Shown one piece after another: positions 18,594 to 27,859 of a stretch of DNA of 64,000 nt. Under the pieces are notes generated by a model that worked only from the letters and a program-made list of their open reading frames with translations, was not told where the DNA came from and did no database searches. Source of the DNA: Acinetobacter venetianus RAG-1 = CIP 110063 (GTDB lineage: Bacteria; Pseudomonadota; Gammaproteobacteria; Pseudomonadales; Moraxellaceae); assembly GCF_000368585.1 (NCBI RefSeq), contig NZ_KB849557.1, forward strand, positions 274,500 to 338,499, given 5' to 3'. The translations under genes were made by a program, and so were the position numbers. Numbering within the stretch: the first letter of the stretch is position 1; the number at the start of each line of letters is the position of its first letter.

Positions 18594-20159
18594 CTAAGCA
18601 TTTACTTGGAACTGATTTAACAGTTCAAAGTTGTCGAAACGATCAATGATTTGTTGCAATTCAGTTTGCAACGGTCGATCCTCTTCGAGCAAGGCAAAAC
18701 TTTGTAACGTCCACTCCACAAAAGCTGTTAACGTCGGGCTAAGCTCTGTGACCATCCCTTTTAAATGAATGGCTTGTACACTGGCACAACACAAAGCAGC
18801 AAGCACTTGTTGCGTCAAGGTAATCACACGTGTCGCATCACGTGCTGCAATCGTTCCCATACTGACTTTATCTTGGTTATGACATTCGGTTGAGCGAGAG
18901 AAAATTGAGGCGGCCAAGGTTTGCTTCAAAGCTTCAGCAGTCCAAGCCGAAACACCAATTTGAACCGCTTTAAAACCATGATTCAGAGGTAAACGCTCTG
19001 GAGTTGCACCAGTTAGGTTACGCGCTAATCCATGATTCATTTTATGGTCAACTAACTGAGCAATTTGGCGATCCATTAGATCAGCAATATTGGCGATCAT
19101 AATCTTTAAGCTATCCATAGCTTGAGCAATATGCCCACCATAAAAATGCCCACCATGTAATACACGTAGATTCACAGGGTCAATCAACGGATTGTCATTA
19201 CTTGAATTCAATTCATTCTCAATGAATTGACGCAGCCATGTTTTAGAATCTTCAAATACCCCAACAATATGAGGAGCACAACGTAAAGAATAACGATCTT
19301 GTAAACGCGGACTTTGGTGTGCAGTTTGAACTTCACTATTCAACCATTCACGCAAGTGCTGTGCAATTTGCTGTTGCCCTTGATGTGGTTTCTGAGCAAA
19401 TAAAACTTCATCAAAATGACTCGGATTACCCTCTAATGCCAACACATTTAAAGCTGTCACCAAAGTACTGGCCAGTGCAATTTGTTCCGCTTTTTTATAG
19501 TTTAAACATGCAATAGCCGTCATGACTGCTGTACCATTCATCAATGCCAAACCCTCTTTAGGGCGTAACGTGATTGGCTGTAATGCTTTTTCTGCATAAA
19601 CCTGCGCAATCGGTACAATCTGCCCCTGAGCGTAGACATCACGCTCGCCAACCAATGCACCAGCAATATAGGATAGAGGGGTCAAATCACCACTTGCACC
19701 AACAGACCCCTCAGATGGAATCACAGGAATGATATTTTCATTCAGCATCCAGACCAAACGTTCTAACAATGCCAATGAAACACCCGAGTAGCCACGCGCC
19801 AACGAACACAATCGTGTCAGCACAACCGCACGAGCAGTAATCAAGTCAAGATTCTCACCTAAACCACAGCCGTGGAAACGCGATAAATGTAATGGTAGCT
19901 CATTGACTTGATGCATTGGGATTTCTACCAGACAGGAATCTCCATAGCCCGTGGTCACGCCATAAATCACACCTTCATCTAGTAACAACTGATCTAAAAA
20001 GTCCGCACCACGCTGAATCAAATCACGCCATGCTGTACTTTCAGGCAATGCCACTTGATATTCTTGTCGAGCCACAGCAACAACATCTTCAATACTCAGT
20101 GCCTGTTCACCGACAACAAGCGTCGGTTTGACCATTGCTTCAATTTGACTTGCATTCAC
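18594..20159 (-). CDS. HAL/PAL/TAL-family aromatic amino acid ammonia-lyase
   Basis: MIO-dependent ammonia-lyase. The Ala-Ser-Gly triad that cyclises to MIO is in EGSVGASGDLTPLSY (residues 155-157 from the GTG start), and the catalytic Tyr loop is IYGVTTGYGD. The selectivity pair aligned with Ser-His of bacterial HAL reads Phe-His here, so substrate cannot be called by motif. In flexirubin and some APE clusters this enzyme makes 4-coumarate from tyrosine as the aryl starter, the likely role here. The GTG at 20159 immediately follows the upstream stop at 20161; the ATG at 20135 (513 residues) is an equally good start. Confidence 0.85.
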   Translation of the reverse strand: MNASQIEAMVKPTLVVGEQALSIEDVVAVARQEYQVALPESTAWRDLIQRGADFLDQLLLDEGVIYGVTTGYGDSCLVEIPMHQVNELPLHLSRFHGCGLGENLDLITARAVVLTRLCSLARGYSGVSLALLERLVWMLNENIIPVIPSEGSVGASGDLTPLSYIAGALVGERDVYAQGQIVPIAQVYAEKALQPITLRPKEGLALMNGTAVMTAIACLNYKKAEQIALASTLVTALNVLALEGNPSHFDEVLFAQKPHQGQQQIAQHLREWLNSEVQTAHQSPRLQDRYSLRCAPHIVGVFEDSKTWLRQFIENELNSSNDNPLIDPVNLRVLHGGHFYGGHIAQAMDSLKIMIANIADLMDRQIAQLVDHKMNHGLARNLTGATPERLPLNHGFKAVQIGVSAWTAEALKQTLAASIFSRSTECHNQDKVSMGTIAARDATRVITLTQQVLAALCCASVQAIHLKGMVTELSPTLTAFVEWTLQSFALLEEDRPLQTELQQIIDRFDNFELLNQFQVNA

Positions 20160-20160
20160 G

Positions 20161-21096
20161 TTATTTTGTCCAAAACTGATAAAAATTAAACCATTGGTAC
20201 GGCGCACGTAGGCAATGTTGCTCTAAACAGGCAATATATAGTTGTGTCACTTGCTGCATACCACTCAAACGATTTTTTCTCGGTAAATCAACCTGATCAG
20301 AAATATGATGAATATGTACTTGGAAATTTTGCTGCACACGATAGCAAAATACAGCCAAGACTGGCACTTTTAATAGATTGGCCAAGATCCATGCCCCTTG
20401 TGGCAAAGTCGCTGTCTCACCCAAGAATTCAACGTTCTGTACACGATCTGACTGTACAGGAACTCGATCTGCCGCCACGATCACCCATTCGCCCTGCTGC
20501 ATTTTTTCTTGTAACAGGATTGCTGTTTCGATCCCTAACTCATCCACAGAGATTAAATTTACATCCGCTTTATCATTAATTTTTTTTAAAAACTGATTAA
20601 ATTGCGAAGCATGTTTTTGATAAACCAAAACATTAATCTTCTGCGGATGCTCGGACTTCAAGGCACGTAACAACTCAATATTACCAAAGTGTGAAACGAT
20701 AATAATCGTCCCTTTTTGATAGTGCTGCTGAAAATATTCATGACCAAACAATTGTAATCTTTGTTCAGGAATATGCCCTAGCCAACCCTCAATTTTATCG
20801 AGAATACACTCGCCAAATTGCATGAAATGCGTATAACTGTTAGTCCATGTAGGCTGTGTCTGAAATGGCGACTGAGTGCCTGCAAAGCGATGTAAACGCT
20901 GTAAATATTGTAATGATGCCTGACGAGCAGTTACAGCGAATAACCAATACCACATGATAATAAAGTACAGCACAATCCGACATAACCAGCGCCCACCACA
21001 ACGATAAAACCCTAGCATTAACATCAGTGGCAACAGTCCACCACGTTCTTTGATGTCGTGCCAAGTGTCACCAGCGTTTTGCTGAGAATCCGTCAT
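20161..21096 (-). CDS. LpxL/HtrB-type lipid acyltransferase (ApeJ-like)
   Basis: 311-residue membrane-associated acyltransferase of the lauroyl/myristoyl acyltransferase family. One hydrophobic region lies at about residues 37-57, and the HX4E catalytic motif is visible in SHFGNIELL. VIVAADRVPVQ and LPQGAWILANLLKVPVLAVF match later family blocks. In APE clusters such an enzyme probably attaches an acyl group to the lipid or glycolipid anchor of the pigment. Its start overlaps the glycosyltransferase gene by four bases. Confidence 0.83.
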   Translation of the reverse strand: MTDSQQNAGDTWHDIKERGGLLPLMLMLGFYRCGGRWLCRIVLYFIIMWYWLFAVTARQASLQYLQRLHRFAGTQSPFQTQPTWTNSYTHFMQFGECILDKIEGWLGHIPEQRLQLFGHEYFQQHYQKGTIIIVSHFGNIELLRALKSEHPQKINVLVYQKHASQFNQFLKKINDKADVNLISVDELGIETAILLQEKMQQGEWVIVAADRVPVQSDRVQNVEFLGETATLPQGAWILANLLKVPVLAVFCYRVQQNFQVHIHHISDQVDLPRKNRLSGMQQVTQLYIACLEQHCLRAPYQWFNFYQFWTK

Positions 21097-21836
21097 TGGT
21101 CAGCCTTAACTTTTTGCCAAATGAGTTTAGGAAATCGAATGAGCATCCCAGCAAAGAGCGTCGCATGTGCTTTACTTAACCCGATATTATCGCGCCATAC
21201 ATCAAAATGTGAGACGCCATGTTCAGGATAAATCACAGGTGTAGGAACATTAATGAACGGTGTGTTATCCCACTTTAAACGCACTAGAATCTCACTATCA
21301 AAGCCCATTCTCGGTTGGAACTTTGCTTTATCCAAAATCGTAAGAGTTTTGTTTAGCGGATAAATTCTAAAACCACACATGCTATCTTTAATTTCAAAAG
21401 ATAGGCTATTTAGCCAGACCCAAACATGGGTTGCATATCGTCCGTATAAGCGTTTCTTAGGAACAGAAGCATCAAAAATCGGCTGACCAATGACCATTGC
21501 TTGAGGTTGTTGCTGTGATATTTGGAAAAACTTCGCCACATCATCCCAATTATGTTGACCATCTGCATCAAGTTGCAAAGCATGTGTCATTCCAATCTGG
21601 GCAGCATAGCGTAGACCCGTAATCACCGCTTGGCCTTTGCCCTGATTCACCTTATGTTCAACTAAGTAAACCAACTCATTTTGTTGTTCTAATTGACGTA
21701 AAATCAACGTACATTCAGCATTACTACCATCATTTACAAGAATAATCGGATACTGAAACTGTTCGAGATGATGCACCAAATCAGCTAAATAATGTGGATG
21801 ATTAAATACTGGAATAACAATACTATATTTCAACAT
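21093..21836 (-). CDS. family 2 glycosyltransferase
   Basis: GT-A fold glycosyltransferase, 247 residues from the ATG at 21836, chosen because MLKYSIVIPVFN is the canonical beginning of the family and the codon lies 10 bases after the previous stop; upstream in-frame starts overlap that gene. Visible are VNDGS (residues 34-38), QGKGQAVITG and the DXD motif QLDADGQHN (D90, D92). The last part lacks strong membrane helices. It probably links the polyene acyl chain to a sugar or lipid carrier. In some APE clusters this domain is fused to the following acyltransferase; here they are separate. Confidence 0.85.
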   Translation of the reverse strand: MLKYSIVIPVFNHPHYLADLVHHLEQFQYPIILVNDGSNAECTLILRQLEQQNELVYLVEHKVNQGKGQAVITGLRYAAQIGMTHALQLDADGQHNWDDVAKFFQISQQQPQAMVIGQPIFDASVPKKRLYGRYATHVWVWLNSLSFEIKDSMCGFRIYPLNKTLTILDKAKFQPRMGFDSEILVRLKWDNTPFINVPTPVIYPEHGVSHFDVWRDNIGLSKAHATLFAGMLIRFPKLIWQKVKADQ

Positions 21837-21846
21837 GCCTGAAATC

Positions 21847-23523
21847 CTATAGCCCATCAACAGCAAACAGCAGACGTCCAGATGCAAGTGTCGCTTGTTC
21901 TGTTGTCATCTCAAAACTTACTTTATGCTCTTTGCGGCTTAATTTGAGCTTTACGACCGTATAGGGTCGAATCAAATTCTGAAACTTTAATTGCTCAACA
22001 CCCTGACACCAAATTAAGTCTGGCCAAATATCTTTTGCAAACTTTTGAATAAAACTGATTTGCCCTACTCCAGGGTAAATGGGTTGATTTGGGAAGTGCC
22101 CTTTAAAGCATTCAAGCTCAGGAGGAAACTCTAGACTCAAATATTCACTGTCTTGCTCTTGCCACTGAGACAAAATAACGGGTTCTAACATCACTGAGAA
22201 TAATGCTTTCAGATAATTTTTATTAATTTTCGATTGAGCATTTTGTGGAATCTGACTTAAAAAACGCCACTGTCGAGGAATTGCAATTGACTCAAGTTGA
22301 AACTGAAGTTGTTGTTTGAGCTGTTTTATAAAAGCAGCTTTATCCATATCGCGCAACTGTTGTTGTGCTTCTACGCTCAAAACCACAATACAACCTAGCA
22401 TCTGACGATTATGATGATCGAGTAATAACGTATGATTTTGCTCAACTTCACTCAACAGATTAATACTTTGTTCAATCGCGTCCAAACTTAAACGTTTTTC
22501 TTCAAGCTTTATAATGCGATCCAAACGCCCTAATAAATTAAACTGCTTCTGAGACACGTCACTCCATTCAGCAGCATCCCCTGTAACAATCAATCCTTGT
22601 TCACCCGCATGATTACTCATCACCATTAATTGGCTTTGTGCTGAGATCTGAATCTCGACATTATTAAAAGCAGTCCAAACAGCATGATCTTCGCAACGAT
22701 GAGCGATTCCGCCTGTCTCAGAACTGCCTAAAACTTCAACAATTGATACATTGAGATGATTTCGGAGACCTGCATCAAGCTTGCCGCCAGAACTAAAGAT
22801 CACTTCAGATTGTTTTAATAGCAGATCTTTGGTCCAACGTTTGAGCAAAGCTGGGCTAGAAATTACATAATTCGCCAACGCTCGCTGAGCCAAACAATCT
22901 TGGGCGTGAATCACATCTTCAGGGAAAGCCAATTGTGGATTGTAGAAACAACGCTGTGTCGCTAATGGCAGTAATAATTTAAACAGTAACCCATAAATGT
23001 GTTGATGACTCACTGTCGCTATCGCCACACATTGTTCATCAAGCTCGAAACTTTCAGCTAAGCCCCTAACTTCATTTAACAGCTGCATTAAAGTTCGTTC
23101 GATCATTTTTGGCTCACCAGTAGAACCCGACGTGTAAAAAATCATTTTTGTGCGATTTAAAAATGCTTCATTACATAGCTCAAATAAGCTTGAATGATCT
23201 ACCAAATGTTCAGATGTGGATAAAGTTTGTCTTGATAAAAAATAAATATTGTCTTGCTCAAACTTTTGTTCCAAATCTCTCACACGATTTGGAGGTAAGA
23301 GTATTGTTTTATTTGCGAGTAAGCCCGCAAATAAAAGCACAATAAACTCGTAACTATCTTGTTCCCATAGTGCCCACGTCTGTTGCTCTAAACGTTTAAT
23401 TTCGGTTGATTGCTTAACAACATCTTGCCAAAAAACTGCATAGGAAATATCTTGCAACTCAGATGTAATACAAAAAGTTTTAGCTAAATTAAAATCATTA
23501 TAAAAATAAATAGGTGCAATCAT
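21847..23523 (-). CDS. fused AMP-dependent acyl-ACP ligase and hotdog dehydratase (ApeH-ApeI fusion)
   Basis: 558 residues in two parts. Residues 1-450 form an AMP-binding adenylating domain with the P-loop TSGSTGEPK (131-139) and the later GSSETGGIA. Residues 463-558 are a FabZ/FabA-like hotdog domain with GHFPNQPIYPGV (His at 476). The first part should activate the aryl starter acid and load it on an ACP; the second should act with ApeP as a dehydratase heterocomplex. In the Xenorhabdus and E. coli clusters ApeH and ApeI are separate proteins, so this is a fusion. Confidence 0.87.
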   Translation of the reverse strand: MIAPIYFYNDFNLAKTFCITSELQDISYAVFWQDVVKQSTEIKRLEQQTWALWEQDSYEFIVLLFAGLLANKTILLPPNRVRDLEQKFEQDNIYFLSRQTLSTSEHLVDHSSLFELCNEAFLNRTKMIFYTSGSTGEPKMIERTLMQLLNEVRGLAESFELDEQCVAIATVSHQHIYGLLFKLLLPLATQRCFYNPQLAFPEDVIHAQDCLAQRALANYVISSPALLKRWTKDLLLKQSEVIFSSGGKLDAGLRNHLNVSIVEVLGSSETGGIAHRCEDHAVWTAFNNVEIQISAQSQLMVMSNHAGEQGLIVTGDAAEWSDVSQKQFNLLGRLDRIIKLEEKRLSLDAIEQSINLLSEVEQNHTLLLDHHNRQMLGCIVVLSVEAQQQLRDMDKAAFIKQLKQQLQFQLESIAIPRQWRFLSQIPQNAQSKINKNYLKALFSVMLEPVILSQWQEQDSEYLSLEFPPELECFKGHFPNQPIYPGVGQISFIQKFAKDIWPDLIWCQGVEQLKFQNLIRPYTVVKLKLSRKEHKVSFEMTTEQATLASGRLLFAVDGL

Positions 23524-23536
23524 TACCCAGAACCAT

Positions 23537-24088
23537 TTAAGAATTTGTCTGATTTAAACGTTGATGGCGTTTCCGTAAAATGAACTCACCGAGAAACAAA
23601 AGTCCCATCAAAACATAAGAAACAAAGCCATTATAAATGACCCAAATTTGTGTTGGGGCAAATACCGTCGCCAAAGCAATTGACGCATTAAAAATAAAAA
23701 ATATGCACCAAACGATTGTCACTTTACGCGTCCACTCTATCCCTGATGAGGGTAAATCTGGCTCAACTAACCGCGCAAAGCGTTCGATCATCGAAGGTGG
23801 CTTATATAATGTTAAAGCAAAGATAAGTAGTGCGCCTAAACTCATCCCAACAGGGTAAAGCTTTAACCAAGCATGATTTTGTAAAATTAGACTTAGCCCA
23901 CCGCAGATAATCGCTAAGCCTGTGAGCGGTAACATTAAATCTTTTTTTGCGCTAATAAATCGGACGATACCTAAGATGACCAATAACCCACTCACCCAAA
24001 CAAATTGTCCGTGAGACAAGCTCCAACCAACAATAAAGGGATACAGCACAAAAAATGTGATCAGTATCCCTCTAAAAAGATGTTTCAT
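23537..24088 (-). CDS. apeG: COG4648-type inner membrane protein (ApeG-like)
   Basis: 183 residues with about five hydrophobic segments spread over nearly the whole length and a soluble insert around residues 95-120 (ERFARLVEPDLP). It matches by position, between the ACP pair and the ligase gene, the membrane protein ApeG (COG4648) of APE clusters. Function unknown. Its ATG overlaps the end of the ACP gene by four bases. Confidence 0.78.
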   Translation of the reverse strand: MKHLFRGILITFFVLYPFIVGWSLSHGQFVWVSGLLVILGIVRFISAKKDLMLPLTGLAIICGGLSLILQNHAWLKLYPVGMSLGALLIFALTLYKPPSMIERFARLVEPDLPSSGIEWTRKVTIVWCIFFIFNASIALATVFAPTQIWVIYNGFVSYVLMGLLFLGEFILRKRHQRLNQTNS

Positions 24089-24333
24089 TCAGCAGTCATA
24101 TTCTGGATAACAACGACAACATCTTGCACTGTTCTAACAGCTTTAAAGTCTTCTGGTTTAACTTGTTTGCCAGTCAACTCTTTAATTTTTACCACTAAAT
24201 CAACTGCATCAATACTATCAACATCCAAATCTTCATATAAATTTGAATCAAGTTGAATGTCATCAGGTTCAATTTCAAATAGATCCTGCATCCATTCTCT
24301 TAATTTAGCCAGCACATGTTCTTGGGTTAACAT
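24085..24333 (-). CDS. apeF: acyl carrier protein (ApeF-like)
   Basis: 82-residue acidic carrier protein. The phosphopantetheine-bearing Ser is S40 in DLDVDSIDAVDL. It is the second of a tandem pair typical of APE operons. The pair carries the starter and elongating chain for the KS/DH/KR enzymes encoded downstream. It is the likely substrate of the PPTase at 8604. Confidence 0.92.
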   Translation of the reverse strand: MLTQEHVLAKLREWMQDLFEIEPDDIQLDSNLYEDLDVDSIDAVDLVVKIKELTGKQVKPEDFKAVRTVQDVVVVIQNMTAE

Positions 24334-24344
24334 TGATCTACTCC

Positions 24345-24605
24345 TTAAACTGCTTGCTGTGCTTCAACCAAAGCAACCAAGCTTTGAATTGATTTAAAAT
24401 GTTGTTTAGTTTCGTCTGATTCTGCATTCAGATGAATGTTATAACGCTTTTTCAATGCAAGACCTAACTCCAAGGCATCAATAGAGTCTAAACCTAAGCC
24501 TTCTCCGAAAAGTGGTGCATCGGTTTCAATATCACTGATGCTGATATCCTCAAGTACGAGAACATCAATAATCATTTGTTTTAATTCATCAGCAAGATTG
24601 CTCAT
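24345..24605 (-). CDS. apeE: acyl carrier protein (ApeE-like)
   Basis: 86-residue carrier protein with the modification site S41 in GLGLDSIDALEL. The start used is the ATG at 24605 (MSNLADEL); an in-frame ATG five codons upstream overlaps the acyltransferase gene more. Gene overlap with the preceding acyltransferase is in keeping with a tightly packed operon. In Xenorhabdus, ApeE forms a complex with ApeR. Confidence 0.92.
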   Translation of the reverse strand: MSNLADELKQMIIDVLVLEDISISDIETDAPLFGEGLGLDSIDALELGLALKKRYNIHLNAESDETKQHFKSIQSLVALVEAQQAV

Positions 24606-25410
24606 TTTTCGACAACTCATCTTTAAAAATTTGATAAAAACTCTGATTCAACTGGCGCACCTGCTTAGGTGAAATTTCTGAATCAACTAAAATATCTTTA
24701 ACTTCAATTGCATCCAGCACCTTAATTTCAATATGAAAAGGCTGTGACGGCACATGATACCATTTTTCATTTTTAGTTAAGGTAGATGGAGTACAACTTA
24801 TCAAAACAGGGCGAATCGGCACATTGGCTCGAATTGCAATATTTGCTGCGCCGCGTTGAAACTCATTCAAACACTCACCTTTTTCAGTCCTAGTTCCTTC
24901 AGGAAAGATCAATAATGATGCTGCATTTTCTTCTTTTAAACGCTCGACACAATCTTCAATGAACTGCTGTGACCCCGCATTTAGAATGTAACCAGCACTA
25001 CGTACAGCACCTCGAGTAAACGGATTAGACCACAAAGACTGTTTAACAACACAATTGGCCTGCTGCATCAATCCGATCATTACAACCACATCAATTAATG
25101 TCGGATGATTTGCAATAACTAATTCTTGACGACTATTTTCTAGCTTTTCTAAGCCCTCAATTGAATAGGTCATAATTCCTAATTTGACCATCATTTCAGT
25201 GAAGCCTTTAAAACTATATCGAATCACCTGCTGAGCACGCTGTTGGCGAGTCTCTGAATTACGACTTGTTAAATTAACAAGTGGAGCAACAACTGTTGCG
25301 ATCCCTAGTCCGCCTGCACCAAAACTTGCAAAACTGAAACCTGTTGCAGCAACACGCCACGCATAATTAGCTTTTTTATTGATTTTATTGGCTTTTAGCA
25401 TTTTTTCCAT
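24589..25410 (-). CDS. apeD: 1-acyl-glycerol-3-phosphate acyltransferase-like protein (ApeD-like)
   Basis: 273-residue PlsC-family acyltransferase with hydrophobic segments near residues 25-47. The NHX4D motif is at NHPTLID (H102, D107) and FPEGTR at 169-174. It probably uses a polyene or fatty acyl-ACP as donor to build the lipid anchor of the pigment. It lies directly after the ApeC-like gene with a 16-base overlap. Confidence 0.87.
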   Translation of the reverse strand: MEKMLKANKINKKANYAWRVAATGFSFASFGAGGLGIATVVAPLVNLTSRNSETRQQRAQQVIRYSFKGFTEMMVKLGIMTYSIEGLEKLENSRQELVIANHPTLIDVVVMIGLMQQANCVVKQSLWSNPFTRGAVRSAGYILNAGSQQFIEDCVERLKEENAASLLIFPEGTRTEKGECLNEFQRGAANIAIRANVPIRPVLISCTPSTLTKNEKWYHVPSQPFHIEIKVLDAIEVKDILVDSEISPKQVRQLNQSFYQIFKDELSKNEQSC

Positions 25411-26009
25411 CTCACTGTAGACTGTGGAATATTTTCATATTGCCAAAATTTGTAAAACGCTAAACTCTCTATTAAATCAGGATTAGATAAGTCAATGATT
25501 TCTAAATTGGGAGTCTCAAGGCTGACTACGCATGCTAAAGCATATGCAGGAAAATCATAGGCATCACGATAAACACTGGGTAAAGCTTGATCATAGGACA
25601 CGACTAAAACACGCTGTATTTCAGGTGATGATTTCAACACGGCATAGGCTTCTATTAAGGCTTCTGTCCATTCACAACTCAAACTTGTTGAAGGTGTATC
25701 ATCTTGGCATAAAATAGAATATAAGCCTGCAATAGCATTATGGACAGAAGTTGAAAATTGTGTTGGTGATGGCGTTTGACCTTGTAATACATCTTGTAGA
25801 ATATCCAATGTTTTTTGTTCATCACCATATTTTGAAGCCCAAACAATATAGTCTACCCGACAGTCATCTAAAGCATTCAAAGCACTATTTAAAGCTATTT
25901 TCGCCAATGGAGATAAACGTCGACGTTGCATTGCAGGAACAGCACTAAGCGCAGCATAATCTTGCTGTGCATAAGTCAATGTCGGTTCCGTTAGATGTAA
26001 CTTAAACAT
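25395..26009 (-). CDS. apeC: half-size beta-ketoacyl synthase N-terminal domain protein, chain-length factor (ApeC-like)
   Basis: First gene of the APE operon, 204 residues, about half a normal ketosynthase. It resembles the stand-alone Ketoacyl-synt_2 domain: FSTSVHNAIAGLYSI near residues 84-98, followed by a LSCEWTEALIEAY region with no nucleophilic Cys-Ser-Ser context. In Xenorhabdus ApeC pairs with ApeO as a chain-length-factor-like partner. Here too it is catalytically empty by sequence. It starts about 50 bases after the predicted transcription start. Confidence 0.83.
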   Translation of the reverse strand: MFKLHLTEPTLTYAQQDYAALSAVPAMQRRRLSPLAKIALNSALNALDDCRVDYIVWASKYGDEQKTLDILQDVLQGQTPSPTQFSTSVHNAIAGLYSILCQDDTPSTSLSCEWTEALIEAYAVLKSSPEIQRVLVVSYDQALPSVYRDAYDFPAYALACVVSLETPNLEIIDLSNPDLIESLAFYKFWQYENIPQSTVRWKKC

Positions 26010-26065
26010 TCAATTTTGAATCCAAATATATTAAAAAACATTAAAACAAGGATTTTGAGCGTGGC

Positions 26066-26093
26066 ATTATAGCATTAGTACGAAATTTAACAA
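26066..26093 (-). promoter_or_regulatory. extended -10 sigma70 promoter of the APE operon
   Basis: Read on the minus strand: -35 TTGTTA at 26093-26088, a 16-base spacer ending in TGC, and a perfect -10 TATAAT at 26071-26066. The TGnTATAAT extended -10 should make it strong. Predicted start near 26059, leaving a leader of about 50 bases. Confidence 0.75.
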
Positions 26094-26230
26094 AAAATTA
26101 TTTTACATATATATCAAATACTTAAATCAACAATGTATTAAAAAACCACAATGTTGATATAAATTATGAAATTAAACTTAACAAATAAATGCATTATTAA
26201 TTAATACTATTCATCTAAAAAAGCGCAATT

Positions 26231-26260
26231 AAAAAGCCCAAAGCAGAGCTTGGGCTTTTT
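26231..26260 (-). terminator. Rho-independent terminator after der
   Basis: AAAAAGCCCAA...TTGGGCTTTTT hairpin, symmetrical, 15 bases after the der stop codon. It separates der from the APE promoter region, which is very AT-rich. Confidence 0.85.
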
Positions 26261-26274
26261 GCTTCAAGATTAGC

Positions 26275-27684
26275 TTAACGCTTGTATTTCTTTTCCGCTT
26301 TTTTAAACTTTTGGACATAACGACGTTTACGTGCAGCAACGCGTTCATCCACTTGTGACTTACGTCCTTCAAATGGGTTTTCTGACGTTTTAAAGTCAAT
26401 ACGGACTGGTGTGCCCTCAAGCTTATACACTTTACGGAATACATTTTCTAAATAACGACGATAATCCGCTGGAGTCTTATCGACCTTGTTGCCGTGAATT
26501 ACGATGGTTGGTGGATTTTGTCCGCCCATATGCGCATAACGCATTTTAATACGACGGCCACTGATCATTGGTGGCTGGTGAGCCTCTGTCGCATCACTTA
26601 AAATCTGAGTCAGTTTCGCAGGAGAAACTTTTAGATTTGCAGATTCATAAGCACGGTGAATCGATGGATAAAGCTCGCCCACACCCGTACCATGTAATGC
26701 CGAAATCAAATGGATTTTCGCCCATGGAATAAAGTCAAAACGACGTTCCACATCAAGTTTACATTGCTTACGATCATACTCGGTCATGTTGTCCCATTTG
26801 TTGATCGCAATCACCATGGCACGCCCTGCTTCAAGCGCGTAGCCAATCAAATGTAAATCTTGCTCAACAATACCTTCACGAGCGTCAACCACTACCACAA
26901 CGACATGCGCATCTTTCATTGCTTGTAGTGTTTTAACGATCGAGAATTTCTCGATCATTTCATCGACCTTACCTTTACGACGGACACCCGCAGTATCAAT
27001 CAATGTATATTGACGACCATCACGCTCATAAGGAATATAAATTGAGTCACGGGTTGTACCAGGTTGGTCAAATGCAACCACACGTTCTTCACCGAGTAAA
27101 CGGTTGACTAAGGTTGATTTACCTACGTTAGGACGACCAATAATCGCTAAGCGTAAACCTGTATTTTTATTATGTTCATCTGGGTTTTCATCTTCTGGAA
27201 CCTCAGCCAATACTTCTTCAAGCATCTGCTGTACACCACGCCCGTGGCTCGCAGCAACCTGCATTGGCTCACCCATACCAAGTTTATAGAACTCGACTAA
27301 GGCAGCTTCAGCGTGAACACCATCTACTTTGTTTGCAACTAAATATACTTTCTTGCCTAATGTACGAAGTTCACGTGCAATTTGCTCATCTGAAGCCAAT
27401 AAACCTGCGCGTGCATCGACAACAAAAACGATAATATCTGCTTCATGAATCGCTGTTTTTGACTGCTCAGCCATGTACGAATCAATACCGCCTTCGCTCT
27501 CACCGATACCACCAGTGTCAACAACGATAAAAGATTTATTTTGATAAACCGCGTCACCATATTTGCGGTCACGAGTTAAACCAGCGAAGTCAGCAACCAA
27601 AGCATCACGACTTTTTGTGATTTGGTTAAATAGCGTTGATTTTCCGACGTTTGGACGACCAATGAGCGCAATAACGGGTTTCAT
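26275..27684 (-). CDS. der: ribosome biogenesis GTPase Der (EngA)
   Basis: Tandem-GTPase protein needed for 50S subunit maturation, 469 residues. The first G domain begins with [13 protein letters not shown] (residues 8-20), the second with [16 protein letters not shown] at about 185-200, each with DTGG/DTAG, NKVD/NKWD motifs. The C-terminal KH-like domain includes [13 protein letters not shown] and ends in a basic Lys/Arg tail. It is the last gene of a run with bamB, yfgM, hisS, ispG, rodZ and pilF, but a terminator lies between bamB and der, so it probably has its own promoter. Confidence 0.98.
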   Translation of the reverse strand: MKPVIALIGRPNVGKSTLFNQITKSRDALVADFAGLTRDRKYGDAVYQNKSFIVVDTGGIGESEGGIDSYMAEQSKTAIHEADIIVFVVDARAGLLASDEQIARELRTLGKKVYLVANKVDGVHAEAALVEFYKLGMGEPMQVAASHGRGVQQMLEEVLAEVPEDENPDEHNKNTGLRLAIIGRPNVGKSTLVNRLLGEERVVAFDQPGTTRDSIYIPYERDGRQYTLIDTAGVRRKGKVDEMIEKFSIVKTLQAMKDAHVVVVVVDAREGIVEQDLHLIGYALEAGRAMVIAINKWDNMTEYDRKQCKLDVERRFDFIPWAKIHLISALHGTGVGELYPSIHRAYESANLKVSPAKLTQILSDATEAHQPPMISGRRIKMRYAHMGGQNPPTIVIHGNKVDKTPADYRRYLENVFRKVYKLEGTPVRIDFKTSENPFEGRKSQVDERVAARKRRYVQKFKKAEKKYKR

Positions 27685-27769
27685 AAATTAACCTTAATTC
27701 AGACGAGCCACGCTAGATGACATCGTATCAGAAATAGTATGGAAGATTTTGGTGATCACAGATCACAAT

Positions 27770-27804
27770 AAAAATTCGGGGTTTTGTCTAAACAAATACC
27801 CCGA
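27770..27804 (-). terminator. Rho-independent terminator after bamB
   Basis: On the minus strand TCGGGGT-A-TTTGT-TTAG-ACAAA-ACCCCGA followed by ATTTTTATT: a 12-bp stem with one bulge and a T run, 56 bases after bamB. Confidence 0.85.
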
Positions 27805-27859
27805 TCATTCTTTTGTTAGCCATAGCTAATCGAATATTTTACCACAACAGAAGGTAAAA

